Counted from the stretch's first letter, positions 1 through 8,871 are shown. The stretch: DNA of 64,000 nucleotides from Humibacillus xanthopallidus (GCF_006716675.1 NZ_VFPM01000001.1:1364001-1428000); one strand, 5' to 3'. Translations and numbers: made by a program. The notes: generated by a model from the sequence alone, not told the origin.

Positions 1-156
1 TCAGGCAAGGGCACCAGGGCAACGGCATCGACGATCGGGGCGGTCACGGTCGGCAGCAAGGCCCTCGTCACGGGCGTCGGCGCATCGTCACCGACGGCGC
101 GCGTCGTCGTGCACGTTGCCGCCGCGCCGAAGCCCTCGCCGAGCGCCACGAGCTGA
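1..156 (+). CDS. C-terminal end of a protein that begins left of the window
   Basis: Frame 1 is open from the first base to a TGA at 154-156 and has strongly G/C-biased third codon positions, as expected for coding DNA here. The visible 51 residues are rich in Ala, Val, Ser and Thr and end in a short Pro/Ser tail (PKPSPSATS), which resembles the end of an extracellular or wall-associated protein. No domain can be named. It converges on the secreted-protein gene that ends at 213. It could still be a chance open frame because only 51 codons are visible. Confidence 0.45.
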   Translation, partial: SGKGTRATASTIGAVTVGSKALVTGVGASSPTARVVVHVAAAPKPSPSATS

Positions 157-212
157 CGGTGGCTCCGTCGGGCAACCCCTGGTGGGCCGCTCCTGCCTCA
201 GGCCCAGTGCCG

Positions 213-809
213 TCAGGTGGTCTGGTAGAAGGGCGGGTCGCAGGTCGGCGCCCCGGTCGGGAACGGGGTCCGGCTCGAGCACGGCGGGAACGCGCTCACC
301 ACGACGCCGTTGATGACGATCGGGGCGTGGTCGACGTCGTCGCAGTCGTGCCCCCACGGGATGGTGAAGCCCAGCGTGACCGACTGGTTCGCACTGGAGT
401 CGGAGTTGGCATAGACGATGACCTTGACCGACGCGCCGGGGGCGATGGGGGTGCAGTACGTCGGGATGATGCCGACGACCGTGAAGGGAAGCCCCGACGA
501 GGTGATCGTGATGCTCGGCTTGAGGACGATCGGCTTGTTCGTGTTGTTCGTGATGAGCAGGGGGATGGCAAAGGCCTTGTTCGGGTCGAGCCCGGGCAGT
601 CCGGCGAAGACGTCGGCGCATCCCTGGGCACTGTTGCCCGGCAGCTTGCACGCCGTGCCGACGGCCGGGGTCGGCGGAGCGCCGGAGGCAGCCAGGACTG
701 GCGCGGCGGCCGCGACCGCGACGGCCGGCACCGACCAGGCCATCCCCTTCGCCACGGTGCGACGGGCGACTCCCTTGGGAGCCGACGGCTCCTTGCTGTC
801 ACGGCTCAT
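213..809 (-). CDS. Secreted hypothetical protein with a twin-arginine-type signal
   Basis: The 198-residue product starts with a charged region, a twin arginine (RRTVAKGMAW, about residues 16-25) and an Ala/Val-rich hydrophobic stretch ending near Ala-Ala-Ser at residue 42. This is the layout of the short Tat-like leaders common on actinobacterial secreted proteins. The mature part has several Cys residues and beta-rich, Thr/Val/Ile-rich sequence and might form an Ig-like fold, but I recognise no family. The ATG at 809 was chosen because AGAGGA lies about six bases upstream; the open frame continues further upstream without a better signal. Export is inferred from the leader. Confidence 0.7.
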   Translation of the reverse strand: MSRDSKEPSAPKGVARRTVAKGMAWSVPAVAVAAAAPVLAASGAPPTPAVGTACKLPGNSAQGCADVFAGLPGLDPNKAFAIPLLITNNTNKPIVLKPSITITSSGLPFTVVGIIPTYCTPIAPGASVKVIVYANSDSSANQSVTLGFTIPWGHDCDDVDHAPIVINGVVVSAFPPCSSRTPFPTGAPTCDPPFYQTT

Positions 810-968
810 GTCGATCCTCTGTCTCTGCGAGAGGTGAGGCTGTGCCCTCACCCCGGACCTCACGTTGGCATGACCCCCGTTGCCGGAAACCTCGAGTACG
901 TCGAGCAGCGACACGATATCGCCCGATGTGACTGCCCCGTCAAGGTTCTCGTGAAACCCGCTGAAGGT

Positions 969-2333
969 TCAGGCGAAGATCGGACCCACCGCGGGGTAGG
1001 CGCCGGTCAGCTGGGTGCGCACCGCTGAGAGCGACGGCACGTCGGCACCGCCCTGGAAGCCGGTGTCGAGCCGCATCGGCTTGCCCCAGGCAGTGAGGTC
1101 CTCGATCGTCGACGACGTGGCAGACGCCGAGAGCTCACCGAACCAGTCGGCACGGGCGTAGGTGACGTCACCGCCGATGCAGACGAGCTCGACCCAGGAC
1201 GGGTCGGCGAGGCACACGTTCTCGTAGGCATCGGCGTGATGCCGTTCCAGCACAACGAGATCCGCCGGCCTGCCCACCGCGATCGAGCCGAGGTGCTCGT
1301 CCAGCCCGGCCACTCGGGCGGCCACGGAGGTGACCATCGCTACGAGATCGGCAGCCGCGATCGGGCGACCCTGCCGAGCGAGCTCTCGCCGCGCGACCTT
1401 CATCTCCGCGAGGAGACTCGTCGAACCCGAGGGCAGCCAGTCGGCGCCCAGGGCCACGGGCATCCCTGCGGCGATGGCCTCCCCGGCGAGGGTCGTCTCA
1501 CCGTAGAGGCGCAGGTTGGACTGCGGTGACCACACGAGCCGGCACCCGAGGCCAGCGACGGTGTGCAGGTCGTCGGCGCTCAGGGCGCTGCCGTGGATGA
1601 TGTTCGTCACCGGTGTGGCGCCGCCGAGGTCGAGGAAGCGCTGGAACTCCTTGGCGCTCACGTCATCTCCGCGCCGCCCCTCCGACAGGTGCAGGTAGAA
1701 GGCGTTGACGTCACCGGCGGTGATCCGCTTCATCACGGCCTGGAAGCTCGGCAGCCCGAAGGTGCCCGACGGCAGGTCGACCATCGACCGTGCCCGGTGC
1801 GCCCCGAAGGCCCACTGGTCGAGGTTGCGCACGAGCGGCTCCGACGACGCGGTGCTCGCCCCCGACGCTCCCTGGATGCCGGTCACGCCACCGACGAGGG
1901 CCCGCACCTCGGCGTACCGGGTCTGCGTCTTCGGCGACACCTGGGTCAGGAGCACGTTCTGCGGGTCCCGCACGAGGGCTTGGTAGGGCTTGGACCGTCG
2001 CCACGCATAGCGATTCGGGTAGAGCTTCGGCGGCTCCCACGCGGAGAAGACGTTGAACTCCGGGTGCCCGTGCAGGTCGAGCAGCCCGGGCAGGATGACC
2101 CCGTCGGTCTCGAGCACGCGCACGTCGGTCGGCTTGGTCTTCGCCACCCGGGTGATCTCACCCGCGGCCACCGTGACGTAGCCGCTGCTCCACGCGCCGC
2201 TCGGTGTGATGACGCCACCGTGCAGCGCGAAGGGCGCAGCGAGCGCTCGGCGCCGTCGCGTCGGCGGCGGCAGCTCGTTGACGATGCCGCGGGCGTATGC
2301 CGCCTCGAACGGACCCTTCACAGGTTCAGCCAC
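969..2333 (-). CDS. Amidohydrolase family protein
   Basis: The 454-residue product is a metal-dependent hydrolase of the amidohydrolase superfamily, which opens cyclic or linear amides and deaminates bases through metal-bound water in a TIM barrel. The N-terminal beta-sandwich segment leads into the metal-binding LLDLHGH motif at about residues 84-90. HLSEG, a later NIIHGSAL histidine and the GADW aspartate complete a plausible set of ligands. The GTG at 2333 is chosen because GGAGGGA lies eight bases upstream; the frame extends upstream but without a ribosome site. The substrate is unknown. It stands alone, with the sigma factor gene upstream on the same strand. Confidence 0.8.
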   Translation of the reverse strand: MAEPVKGPFEAAYARGIVNELPPPTRRRRALAAPFALHGGVITPSGAWSSGYVTVAAGEITRVAKTKPTDVRVLETDGVILPGLLDLHGHPEFNVFSAWEPPKLYPNRYAWRRSKPYQALVRDPQNVLLTQVSPKTQTRYAEVRALVGGVTGIQGASGASTASSEPLVRNLDQWAFGAHRARSMVDLPSGTFGLPSFQAVMKRITAGDVNAFYLHLSEGRRGDDVSAKEFQRFLDLGGATPVTNIIHGSALSADDLHTVAGLGCRLVWSPQSNLRLYGETTLAGEAIAAGMPVALGADWLPSGSTSLLAEMKVARRELARQGRPIAAADLVAMVTSVAARVAGLDEHLGSIAVGRPADLVVLERHHADAYENVCLADPSWVELVCIGGDVTYARADWFGELSASATSSTIEDLTAWGKPMRLDTGFQGGADVPSLSAVRTQLTGAYPAVGPIFA

Positions 2334-2407
2334 GTGCCCGCTCCCTCCATGACAGTGCAGGGCGATTCGACGGTAGCCCTGATCCGCCACGGCCGCAGGC
2401 CCATTGC

Positions 2408-3760
2408 TCAGGCTGAGGGGTCGCCCGCCCCGCCGGCGTCGCCCTCGGCCGTGTCGCCGTGCGCCCCACCACCGCCCGCCGCCCGCCGCCCGAGCAGCGC
2501 GCGCTCCGCCTCGTTCTGTGTCATCGCGGCAGCTCGAGCGAACTCCGATCGGGCCTCGCCGTCGCGGCCCAAGCGCTCGAGCAGGTCGCCGCGCACGCTC
2601 GGCAACAGGTGGTAGTCGTCGAGGGCGCCCGACCCGACCAGCTCGTCGACGACCTCGAGCGCGGCTGCCGGCCCCACGGCATACGACAGCGCGACAGCGC
2701 GGTTGAGGTCGATGACCGGTGAGGGTCGCAGCGCGCCGAGCTGCTCATAGAGCCGCACGATCATCGGCCAGTCGGTCTGATCGGCGGTGCGGGCCCGCGC
2801 ATGGCATGCGGCGATGGCTGCCTGCAACACGTACGGCCCCGGCGGGGTCCCGGGACGCATGCCGTCCGGCGAGGTCGCGTGGTCGAGAGCGGCGAGCGCG
2901 TGGCGGATGAGTGACCAGTCCCAGCGCGTCCGGTCCTGGTCGAGGAGGAGCACCGGCTCGCCGTCGCGCCCGATGCGCGCGCGGGTGCGCGAGGCCTGGA
3001 TCTCCATGAGCGCGAGCAGTCCGTGCACCTCGGGCTCGCGCGGAGCGAGCGCTGCGAGCTTGCGGCCGAGCCGGATGGCCTCCTCCATGAGGTCACCGCG
3101 CACCCAGTCCCGGCCCGATGTCGCGGCATACCCCTCGTTGAAGATGAGGTAGACGACCTCGAGCACGGACGCGAGCCGCGGCGCGAGCTCGGCGCCCGAG
3201 GGGATCTCGATCGTCACACCGTCCTGGCTCAGCGTGCGCTTCGCGCGAGAGATGCGCTGCCCGATGGTCGCCTCGGACGTGAGGAAGGCACGAGCGATCT
3301 CGCGCGTCGTGAGGCCACCGATCATCCTCAGCGTCAGGGAGATTCGCGCCTGTGGCGTGAGCACGGGGTGGCACGCAGCGAAGATCAGCCCGAGCACGTC
3401 GTCGTCGATGTCGGCGAGGGCGGCGTCGAAGTCGGCCTCGGCGGTGTCGGCCGCCCGCAGCTCCTCCGCGTGACCCACTTGCTGCAGCTTGCTCGCGAGG
3501 TTGACGTCACGGCGGATGCGGTCGATGGCGCGGCGCCGCGCCGTCGAGGTGAGCCAGGCGCCGGGCTTGTCGGGCACCCCGTCGCGCGGCCACTGCTCGA
3601 GCGCCTGGACGAAGGCGTCCTGCGCGAGGTCCTCGGCAAGGCCGACGTCGCCGACGACACGCGCGACGACCGCTGTGACCTTGGCGGCCTCCATGCGCCA
3701 GACGGCCTCGACGGTGCGGCGCACGCTCTCGACGTCGTGGGCGGGGGTGGTGGGTGGCAC
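2408..3760 (-). CDS. ECF42-type RNA polymerase sigma factor with C-terminal TPR-like extension
   Basis: This 450-residue protein has sigma-70 region 2 (about residues 15-80, with LAEDLAQDAF and the DRIRR promoter-melting region) and region 4 (about 125-185, containing LTTREIARAF). A long helical extension of about 250 residues follows, as in the DUF6596/TPR tail of ECF42 sigma factors. Known ECF42 proteins depend on this tail instead of an anti-sigma factor and sit beside DGPF (YCII) genes, exactly as here: the DGPF gene lies just upstream on the same strand. The GTG at 3760 is chosen because the conserved region starts soon after it; its ribosome site (AGAGTGGG) is modest. A repeat cluster separates it from its partner. 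Confidence 0.88.
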   Translation of the reverse strand: MPPTTPAHDVESVRRTVEAVWRMEAAKVTAVVARVVGDVGLAEDLAQDAFVQALEQWPRDGVPDKPGAWLTSTARRRAIDRIRRDVNLASKLQQVGHAEELRAADTAEADFDAALADIDDDVLGLIFAACHPVLTPQARISLTLRMIGGLTTREIARAFLTSEATIGQRISRAKRTLSQDGVTIEIPSGAELAPRLASVLEVVYLIFNEGYAATSGRDWVRGDLMEEAIRLGRKLAALAPREPEVHGLLALMEIQASRTRARIGRDGEPVLLLDQDRTRWDWSLIRHALAALDHATSPDGMRPGTPPGPYVLQAAIAACHARARTADQTDWPMIVRLYEQLGALRPSPVIDLNRAVALSYAVGPAAALEVVDELVGSGALDDYHLLPSVRGDLLERLGRDGEARSEFARAAAMTQNEAERALLGRRAAGGGGAHGDTAEGDAGGAGDPSA

Positions 3761-3804
3761 GCGCCCACTCTTGCACGAGCCGGCGTCAGGCCCCGAAACC
3801 GAGA

Positions 3805-3972
3805 ACGCAATCAAAAGAGCATTCCGTCCCCGTGCGCGCCTTGAGCAACGATCGAAAGAGCGGTTCGTCGCCCTCGCACAAGACCGCGCGGACCCGCTCG
3901 ACGGCGACGAACTGCTCTTTCGATTGCTTGGGGACGCTGGGCGCCGACGGACTGCTCTTTCGATTGTGAGTT
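3805..3972. repeat. Cluster of four palindromic repeat units (family A)
   Basis: Four copies of a unit close to CAATCGAAAGAGCAGTTCGT lie between the sigma factor and DGPF genes. Two copies (3809-3830 and 3849-3873) read forward and two (3903-3926 and 3942-3966) read in reverse. The inner pair and the outer pair can therefore fold into nested hairpins, with only a few mismatches. A perfect version of the same unit recurs at 63450-63540. No protein-coding frame is conserved across the copies. Such intergenic palindromes resemble REP elements and may end or stabilise transcripts. Confidence 0.8.
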
Positions 3973-3994
3973 GGGTGGGTCGTGGGTGCCCGGT

Positions 3995-4435
3995 TCAGGA
4001 CTGGGGGGCGGTGGCGCCGGTCGCCGCGCGCATCTGCGCCTCGCGCTCCTGCAGCTCCGGCGTGAGCTCCGCACCGAAGTCCTCGGCGGCGAAGACCTGC
4101 CGCAGCTCGAGCGCGAAGCCCTCCTCGCCGCCGATGCGCGGCCACTTCCTCACCCACTCCACGGCCTCGTCGCGCGAGCTGACGTCGATGAGCGTGAAGC
4201 CGGCGATGAGCTCCTTGGCCTCGGCGAACGGCCCGTCGGTGACGGTCACCTCGCCGTCGGGGCCGAAGTCGAAGCGGGCGCCGCGACTCGTCGGGTGGAG
4301 CCCCTCGCCGCCGACGAGGACTCCGGCACGCAGGAGCTCCTCGTTGTAGTCGGTCATGGCGGCGAGCTCGGCCTCGGTGGGCAGGCCGCCGGCCTCGGAG
4401 CGGGCGGTGGCGGGGACGATGATCATGAAGCGCAT
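3995..4435 (-). CDS. DGPF (YCII-related) domain protein, ECF42 partner
   Basis: The 146-residue protein is a single YCII-like domain with the signature TDGPFAEAKELIAGF at about residues 67-81, which gives DGPF proteins their name. The fold is a small ferredoxin-like dimer; its biochemical role is not established in this family. Members are encoded next to ECF42 sigma factors and are usually their main transcription target. GAAGGAG six bases before the ATG at 4435 supports the start. A possible ECF42 promoter lies about 50-75 bases upstream (4485-4511). Confidence 0.88.
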   Translation of the reverse strand: MRFMIIVPATARSEAGGLPTEAELAAMTDYNEELLRAGVLVGGEGLHPTSRGARFDFGPDGEVTVTDGPFAEAKELIAGFTLIDVSSRDEAVEWVRKWPRIGGEEGFALELRQVFAAEDFGAELTPELQEREAQMRAATGATAPQS

Positions 4436-4484
4436 GTGGGTCTCCTTCGTGCGGCGCTGCCCTCGTGGCCTCGCTCACCACCAC

Positions 4485-4511
4485 GTCGATCGGCGCAGGC
4501 CCATCTCGACA
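4485..4511 (-). promoter_or_regulatory. Candidate ECF42 promoter for the DGPF gene
   Basis: On the minus strand TGTCGA (4511-4506) is followed after 17 bases by CGAC (4488-4485). This agrees with the ECF42 promoter as I recall it (TGTCGA at -35, CGA plus T or C at -10). Transcription would start about 40 bases before the DGPF start codon. Confidence 0.45.
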
Positions 4512-4514
4512 CGC

Positions 4515-5483
4515 CTACCGATCCTCTTGCAGGCTCGCAGCCACCCGCTCGGCCAGCGCCCGGTAGAAGTCGGGGTTCGCGAGATAGCGGTAGTGGTCGG
4601 TGGCGAGGGACCCGCTCGCAAAGAACGGCGAGTCGTCGACGCCCTCGATGATGCCGGCGGCGCGGAAGCTCAGCAGGTCGGCATGGTCCCAGACGTTCCA
4701 CCAGCCCCCGAGGTGGTCGCTCGACGGGTGCTGCGCCATGCGCCCCGTCTCGGCCCCGCACGTCGGGTCGCTCTCGATGAACAGGCCGAGCTCCTCGAAG
4801 AGACCCACCTGCGACGCGGCCGCGCACCAGTAGTCGATGCGGATCCCGCGGTGTTCCGGCATGCGCGGCAGGAAGTGGGTCACGAGGTCATAGACGATCT
4901 GCCCGCCCATGCTGTGCGTGAGCACGACGAGCGGCTCCTGCCGGCTCGCCGCCGCGAACGCAGCTGCGTCGAGCTGGTCGAGGACGCGCGTGATGATCGG
5001 CCCGGGCGCGTCGGACGTGCCGCGGCCGACGACGTAGGTCATGACGTCGCCGATGAAGATGGGCACGAAGTCCTCGAGCGGCCTGCGGATCGCCGTGGCC
5101 GTCGACCGCAGTCGACGGACCCCACGCTCGCGCAACCCCGGCTTGCCGCCGGTGCCGCCGGTCTCGCCGGCCTCGCCGCTCCCACTCGGGTTGTCGGCGA
5201 GGCGCTCGGCGGCCTCGTCGACGACGTCGGCCGCGTCGTCGCGCAGGTCCTCCGGACGGGACACGAGCGACCTTCCGCCCCAAGCGAACCGGGCCCCGAG
5301 ATCGCCCCAGTAGGCGCGCATGACCGGCACCCCGCCGGGGTCGTCCGAGATGGCAGGCGCGACGTGCGTCCGCAGGTGCTGCTCGATGGTCGTCCACGGG
5401 ACCTCGCCGAACTGACGGATGGCCCTGGCCAGCACCTCGTCCTCGTCGCGCACCGCGACGCCATGGATGTAGACGATCGGCAC
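4515..5483 (-). CDS. Alpha/beta-hydrolase (lipase-like)
   Basis: The 322-residue product begins with MPIVYIHG, where the His-Gly is typical of an oxyanion-hole strand of alpha/beta hydrolases. It carries a nucleophile elbow THSMGGQ at about residues 209-215. A Gly/Glu-rich linker near residue 120 separates an N-terminal segment of unknown role. No signal peptide is visible, so it is probably cytoplasmic. The GTG at 5483 is preceded by GGAGGAGGGAGG. Substrate unknown; an esterase or lipase activity is inferred only from the fold motifs. Confidence 0.72.
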   Translation of the reverse strand: MPIVYIHGVAVRDEDEVLARAIRQFGEVPWTTIEQHLRTHVAPAISDDPGGVPVMRAYWGDLGARFAWGGRSLVSRPEDLRDDAADVVDEAAERLADNPSGSGEAGETGGTGGKPGLRERGVRRLRSTATAIRRPLEDFVPIFIGDVMTYVVGRGTSDAPGPIITRVLDQLDAAAFAAASRQEPLVVLTHSMGGQIVYDLVTHFLPRMPEHRGIRIDYWCAAASQVGLFEELGLFIESDPTCGAETGRMAQHPSSDHLGGWWNVWDHADLLSFRAAGIIEGVDDSPFFASGSLATDHYRYLANPDFYRALAERVAASLQEDR

Positions 5484-5522
5484 GGGCCCTCCCTCCTCCG
5501 ACAGGGTATGCCGTGTGGCGGG

Positions 5523-6380
5523 CTAGAGCTCGAGCCGTGCGGTCGCGGCCGAGGGCACTCCGTCGCGGAACGGCACGCCAGCCCGCACCGCCTCGGAGAC
5601 CGCCTCGACGATCGGCACGAGGCCGTCGTCGTCGACGTGCCCGGTGACCTCGTCGGCGATCGCCTTGACCTGGTCAGGGGCGTTGCCCATCGCGACGCCC
5701 CACGCCGCCCAGTGCAGCATCTCGAGGTCGTTGCGCTGGTCGCCGCACGCGATGGTGTGGACCGGCTCGACCTGCAGGTGCCGGCGCACGAGCTCGAGCG
5801 CGCTCGCCTTGGAGACGCCCTCGGGGTTGATGTCGAGCCACGCCGACCACCCCACGGCGTAGGACACCTCGTGCAGACCGGCACGCTCGACGAGCTCCAT
5901 GAAGTCCTCGGCGCTCGACTCGGGCTGGCGCAGCGTGACACGGGTGACGGGGTGCGCGACGAGCTCGTCCCAGTCGACCTCGCGGGAGTGGCCCATGAGC
6001 TCGCCGTCGGGGAAGTGCCGGCTCACCTTGAAGCCGATGCCCGGCTCCTCGACGGCGATGAGCGCGTCGGGCAGCTCGACCCGCAGCTTCTCGAGCACCG
6101 GACGCGGGTCGAAGGTCACCATGTCGATGACGGAGTAGCCGAGCTCGGCGCTCGGGTCGAGCTCGAGCGTCAGGGCCCCGTTGGAGCAGACGAAGTAGCC
6201 CTTCCGCAGCCCGAGCGCCTCGAGGATCGGCGTCGTCGCGATGATCGAGCGGCCGGTCGCGACGACGACCGCCACCTCCTCCGGCAGTGCCGCGATCGCG
6301 TCACGCACCGCAGGCGAGAGCTCCCCCATGTGGTTGAGGGTCGTGCCGTCGAGGTCGAGCGCGAGGAGTCGCTGTGCCAT
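5523..6380 (-). CDS. HAD-superfamily hydrolase, Cof type
   Basis: The 285-residue protein has HAD motif I (LALDLDGTTLN, residues 6-16), motif II around ATGR, and motif IV (ACGDQRNDLEML) followed by the VAMGNAP element. A cap domain sits between them, as in Cof-type sugar-phosphate and cofactor phosphatases. The two aspartates of motif I and the GDxxND motif bind magnesium. It probably removes phosphate from a small metabolite that cannot be named. The ATG at 6380 fits the start of the first strand. Confidence 0.87.
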   Translation of the reverse strand: MAQRLLALDLDGTTLNHMGELSPAVRDAIAALPEEVAVVVATGRSIIATTPILEALGLRKGYFVCSNGALTLELDPSAELGYSVIDMVTFDPRPVLEKLRVELPDALIAVEEPGIGFKVSRHFPDGELMGHSREVDWDELVAHPVTRVTLRQPESSAEDFMELVERAGLHEVSYAVGWSAWLDINPEGVSKASALELVRRHLQVEPVHTIACGDQRNDLEMLHWAAWGVAMGNAPDQVKAIADEVTGHVDDDGLVPIVEAVSEAVRAGVPFRDGVPSAATARLEL

Positions 6381-6490
6381 GCGGCAACGCTATCTGGCCC
6401 GCCGACGACACAGCCGAGGTATGCCGTCCGGCGGGCGAACGGCATACCAACGGCTGGCGACGGGGCTGGGCCCACCGCCCGCGGGCGTGC

Positions 6491-7906
6491 TCAGGCGAGG
6501 CGGCCGAGGGCGTCCTCGATGCCGCGGTGGAGGGTCGGGTAGGCGTAGATCATCGAGCGGAGCCGCTCGAGCGGCACCTCGGCGTGGACCGCGACGGCGA
6601 GCGCCCCGAGCACTTCGCCGCCGGCCGGGCCCATCGTCGTGGCGCCGACGAGGACGCCACGGTCGGCGTCGGCGACGAGCTTGATGAGCCCGTCGGCCTT
6701 GGCGATCCAGCCTCGGGTCGTCTCGCCGATCGGGGTCACGCCGACCTGGACATTGGCCAGCTGCTCGCGCGCCTGCTTCTCGGTGAGGCCCACGGAGCCG
6801 ACCTCGGGGTCGGTGAACGTGACGCGGGGCAGGGCGGCATACGACGCCGGCGGGCCGTCGTCGCCCAGCACGTCGCGGATGACGATGCCGGCCTGATACA
6901 TCGAGACGTGCGTGAAGGCGCCCTTGCCGGTGATGTCGCCGACGGCCCAGACCCCGCCGGTGACGCGGCAACGGTCGTCGACGGGGACGGTGCGGGCGTC
7001 CTCGGCGACGCCGACGCGGTGCAGGCCGACGGCGCGCAGGTCTGCCCGGCGACCGGTGGCGACGAGCAGCCGCTCTGCCGAGATCACCGAGCCGTCGGCG
7101 AGTGTCACGGTGAAGGTGTGGCCGTCGTGCACGACCTTCTCGGCGCCCACACCCTGGCGCACCGTGATGCCCTCGGACTCGAACGTCGACGCGAGGACCG
7201 TGGACGCCTCGGGCTCCTCGAGGGCGAGCAGCCGGTCTGCGGCCTCGACGACGGTGACGTCGACCCCGAAGCGCGCCATCACCTGGCTCAGCTCGCAGCC
7301 GATGGCCCCGCCGCCGAGCACGATGATCGACGCGGGCAGCTCGGTGGCCTCGATGATCTCGTGGTTCGTCCAGTACGGGGTGTCCGCGAGGCCCTCGATG
7401 GGTGGGACCGCGGCGGTGGTGCCGGTGTTGACGACGATGCCGGTCGTCGCGGTGTAGGTCGTTCCGTCGACGGCCACCCGGCCGGAGCCCTCGATGACGC
7501 CGCGTCCGCGCACGAAGGTCGCCCCCTTGCCGACGAGGCGGTCGACGGCGACCTGGTCGTCCCAGTCGTCGGTGGCCTCGTCGCGGATGCGCCTGGCGAC
7601 GACGCTCCAGTCCGGCGTGACCTCGCCGACGGTGCCCGCCAGACCGTCGACGCGGCGGGCCTCGGCGAGGGCGTCGGCGGCCCGGATCATCATCTTCGAG
7701 GGGATGCAGCCCCAGTAGGGGCACTCGCCGCCGACGAGGCGGTCGTCGAGGGCGAGCACCCGCAGGCCGCGCTCGGCGAGGCTGCCGGCGACGTGCTCGC
7801 CACCGGGGCCGAGCCCGATGACGATGACGTCAAAGGTGCGGTCCATGCCGCCGGAGGGGCCGGTGCCGCGGGAGGAGTCGGTGCCGTTCGCTGTGCCGTC
7901 GCTCAT
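6491..7906 (-). CDS. NAD(P)/FAD-dependent disulfide-reductase-like protein
   Basis: This 471-residue flavoprotein has an FAD-binding GLGPGG motif (about residues 31-36), a redox pair in GGECPYWGC (Cys62 and Cys67), an NAD(P)-binding VLGGGAIGCE motif and a C-terminal dimerisation domain, as in dihydrolipoamide and mercuric reductases. The usual HxHPT catalytic His near the C-terminus is replaced by YAYPT. It is therefore unlikely to be an ordinary lipoamide dehydrogenase, and its substrate is open. GGAG precedes the ATG at 7906, which overlaps the stop of the EamA gene (ATGA), so the two are probably co-transcribed under MarR control. Confidence 0.85.
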   Translation of the reverse strand: MSDGTANGTDSSRGTGPSGGMDRTFDVIVIGLGPGGEHVAGSLAERGLRVLALDDRLVGGECPYWGCIPSKMMIRAADALAEARRVDGLAGTVGEVTPDWSVVARRIRDEATDDWDDQVAVDRLVGKGATFVRGRGVIEGSGRVAVDGTTYTATTGIVVNTGTTAAVPPIEGLADTPYWTNHEIIEATELPASIIVLGGGAIGCELSQVMARFGVDVTVVEAADRLLALEEPEASTVLASTFESEGITVRQGVGAEKVVHDGHTFTVTLADGSVISAERLLVATGRRADLRAVGLHRVGVAEDARTVPVDDRCRVTGGVWAVGDITGKGAFTHVSMYQAGIVIRDVLGDDGPPASYAALPRVTFTDPEVGSVGLTEKQAREQLANVQVGVTPIGETTRGWIAKADGLIKLVADADRGVLVGATTMGPAGGEVLGALAVAVHAEVPLERLRSMIYAYPTLHRGIEDALGRLA

Positions 7907-8871
7907 GTCTCCACCCTTACCCGAACCTGCTCTCGCGTCGAGGCCCGTGCTCGCGCCGGACGGGGACGCCTGACCGAGGCGGCCCAGTCGCGGACCGGCT
8001 CCTGGGCCGCCAGCACGCTGCCGACGATGAGGACCATGGCGACGAGGTGCACCGCGCCGAACGACTCGCCGAGCAGGGCCACGCCGAGCAGCACTCCGAC
8101 GACAGGGTTGACGAGCCCGATGATCGAGGCAGCCGTCGGCCCGAGGATGCGCAGGCCCCGGAACCAGAGGACGTAGGCGAGGCCGCTGCCGGCGAGACCG
8201 AGGTAGGCGAGGGCACCGACCGCCGGCAGGTCGAGGGCCGGAGGCGCGCCCTCGACGAGGAGCGCGATGGGCACGAGCACGGCGCCGCCCGCGACGAGCT
8301 GCCACGCGGTCGCCGTGACGACGTCGACGGGCGGGGTCCACTTCTTCGTGAGGACGAAGCCGCACGAGGAGAGCACGACGGCGAGCAGGCCGGCGGCGAG
8401 GCCGAGGACGTCGAGCGGACGGTCGAGTCCGTTCTGGAGGACGAGCAGTCCGACCCCGAAGAGCCCGACCACGCTGGCCGCCAACGAGATCCGGGCGGGA
8501 CGGTCGCCGATGACGATCCACGCCACGGCCATCGTCACCATCGGGGCGGTCGCCACGAGGGTGGCACCGAGACCGCTCGGCAGCCGGTAGGCCGCGAAGA
8601 AGAGCAGGGCGTAGAAGAAGCCGATGTTGAGACTGCCGAGGACGAGCGAGCGCCACCACCAGTCGCCGCGCGGCAGACGGCGCAGCCAGAGGAGCATGAG
8701 CAGGCCGACGGGCAACGCACGGAGCGTCGCGGCGAAGAGCGGGCGGCCCGGTGGCAGCCAGAGCTGCGTCACGGCATACGTCGAGCCCCACACGGCCGCG
8801 GGAACTGCAGTGAGGGCGAGGGTGCCCCAGCCAGCTCGATTGTCTTCCACGGAAGACAATTTACCTTCCAT
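7903..8871 (-). CDS. EamA-family (DMT) transporter
   Basis: The roughly 322-residue protein is almost entirely hydrophobic, with about ten membrane helices arranged as two EamA repeats. The first begins near AVPAAVWGSTYAV and the second near SSCGFVLTKKW. Such proteins export or import small metabolites across the cell membrane. The start is uncertain: ATG 8871 and GTG 8850 are both possible and neither has a strong ribosome site. Both lie within or beside the two MarR-type operators, so repression would block this promoter. It overlaps the flavin reductase gene by four bases. Confidence 0.82.
   Translation of the reverse strand: MEGKLSSVEDNRAGWGTLALTAVPAAVWGSTYAVTQLWLPPGRPLFAATLRALPVGLLMLLWLRRLPRGDWWWRSLVLGSLNIGFFYALLFFAAYRLPSGLGATLVATAPMVTMAVAWIVIGDRPARISLAASVVGLFGVGLLVLQNGLDRPLDVLGLAAGLLAVVLSSCGFVLTKKWTPPVDVVTATAWQLVAGGAVLVPIALLVEGAPPALDLPAVGALAYLGLAGSGLAYVLWFRGLRILGPTAASIIGLVNPVVGVLLGVALLGESFGAVHLVAMVLIVGSVLAAQEPVRDWAASVRRPRPARARASTREQVRVRVET
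8839..8860. promoter_or_regulatory. Palindromic operator 1 (MarR type)
   Basis: ATTGTCTTCC and GGAAGACAAT form perfect ten-base arms around a two-base centre. The site lies in the divergent region between the EamA and MarR genes. Confidence 0.75.

Noticed and set aside
4356..8176. Long plus-strand frames opposite the hydrolase, HAD and flavoprotein genes
   Set aside because: They lie opposite genes with convincing motifs and are explained by GC-skewed third positions.
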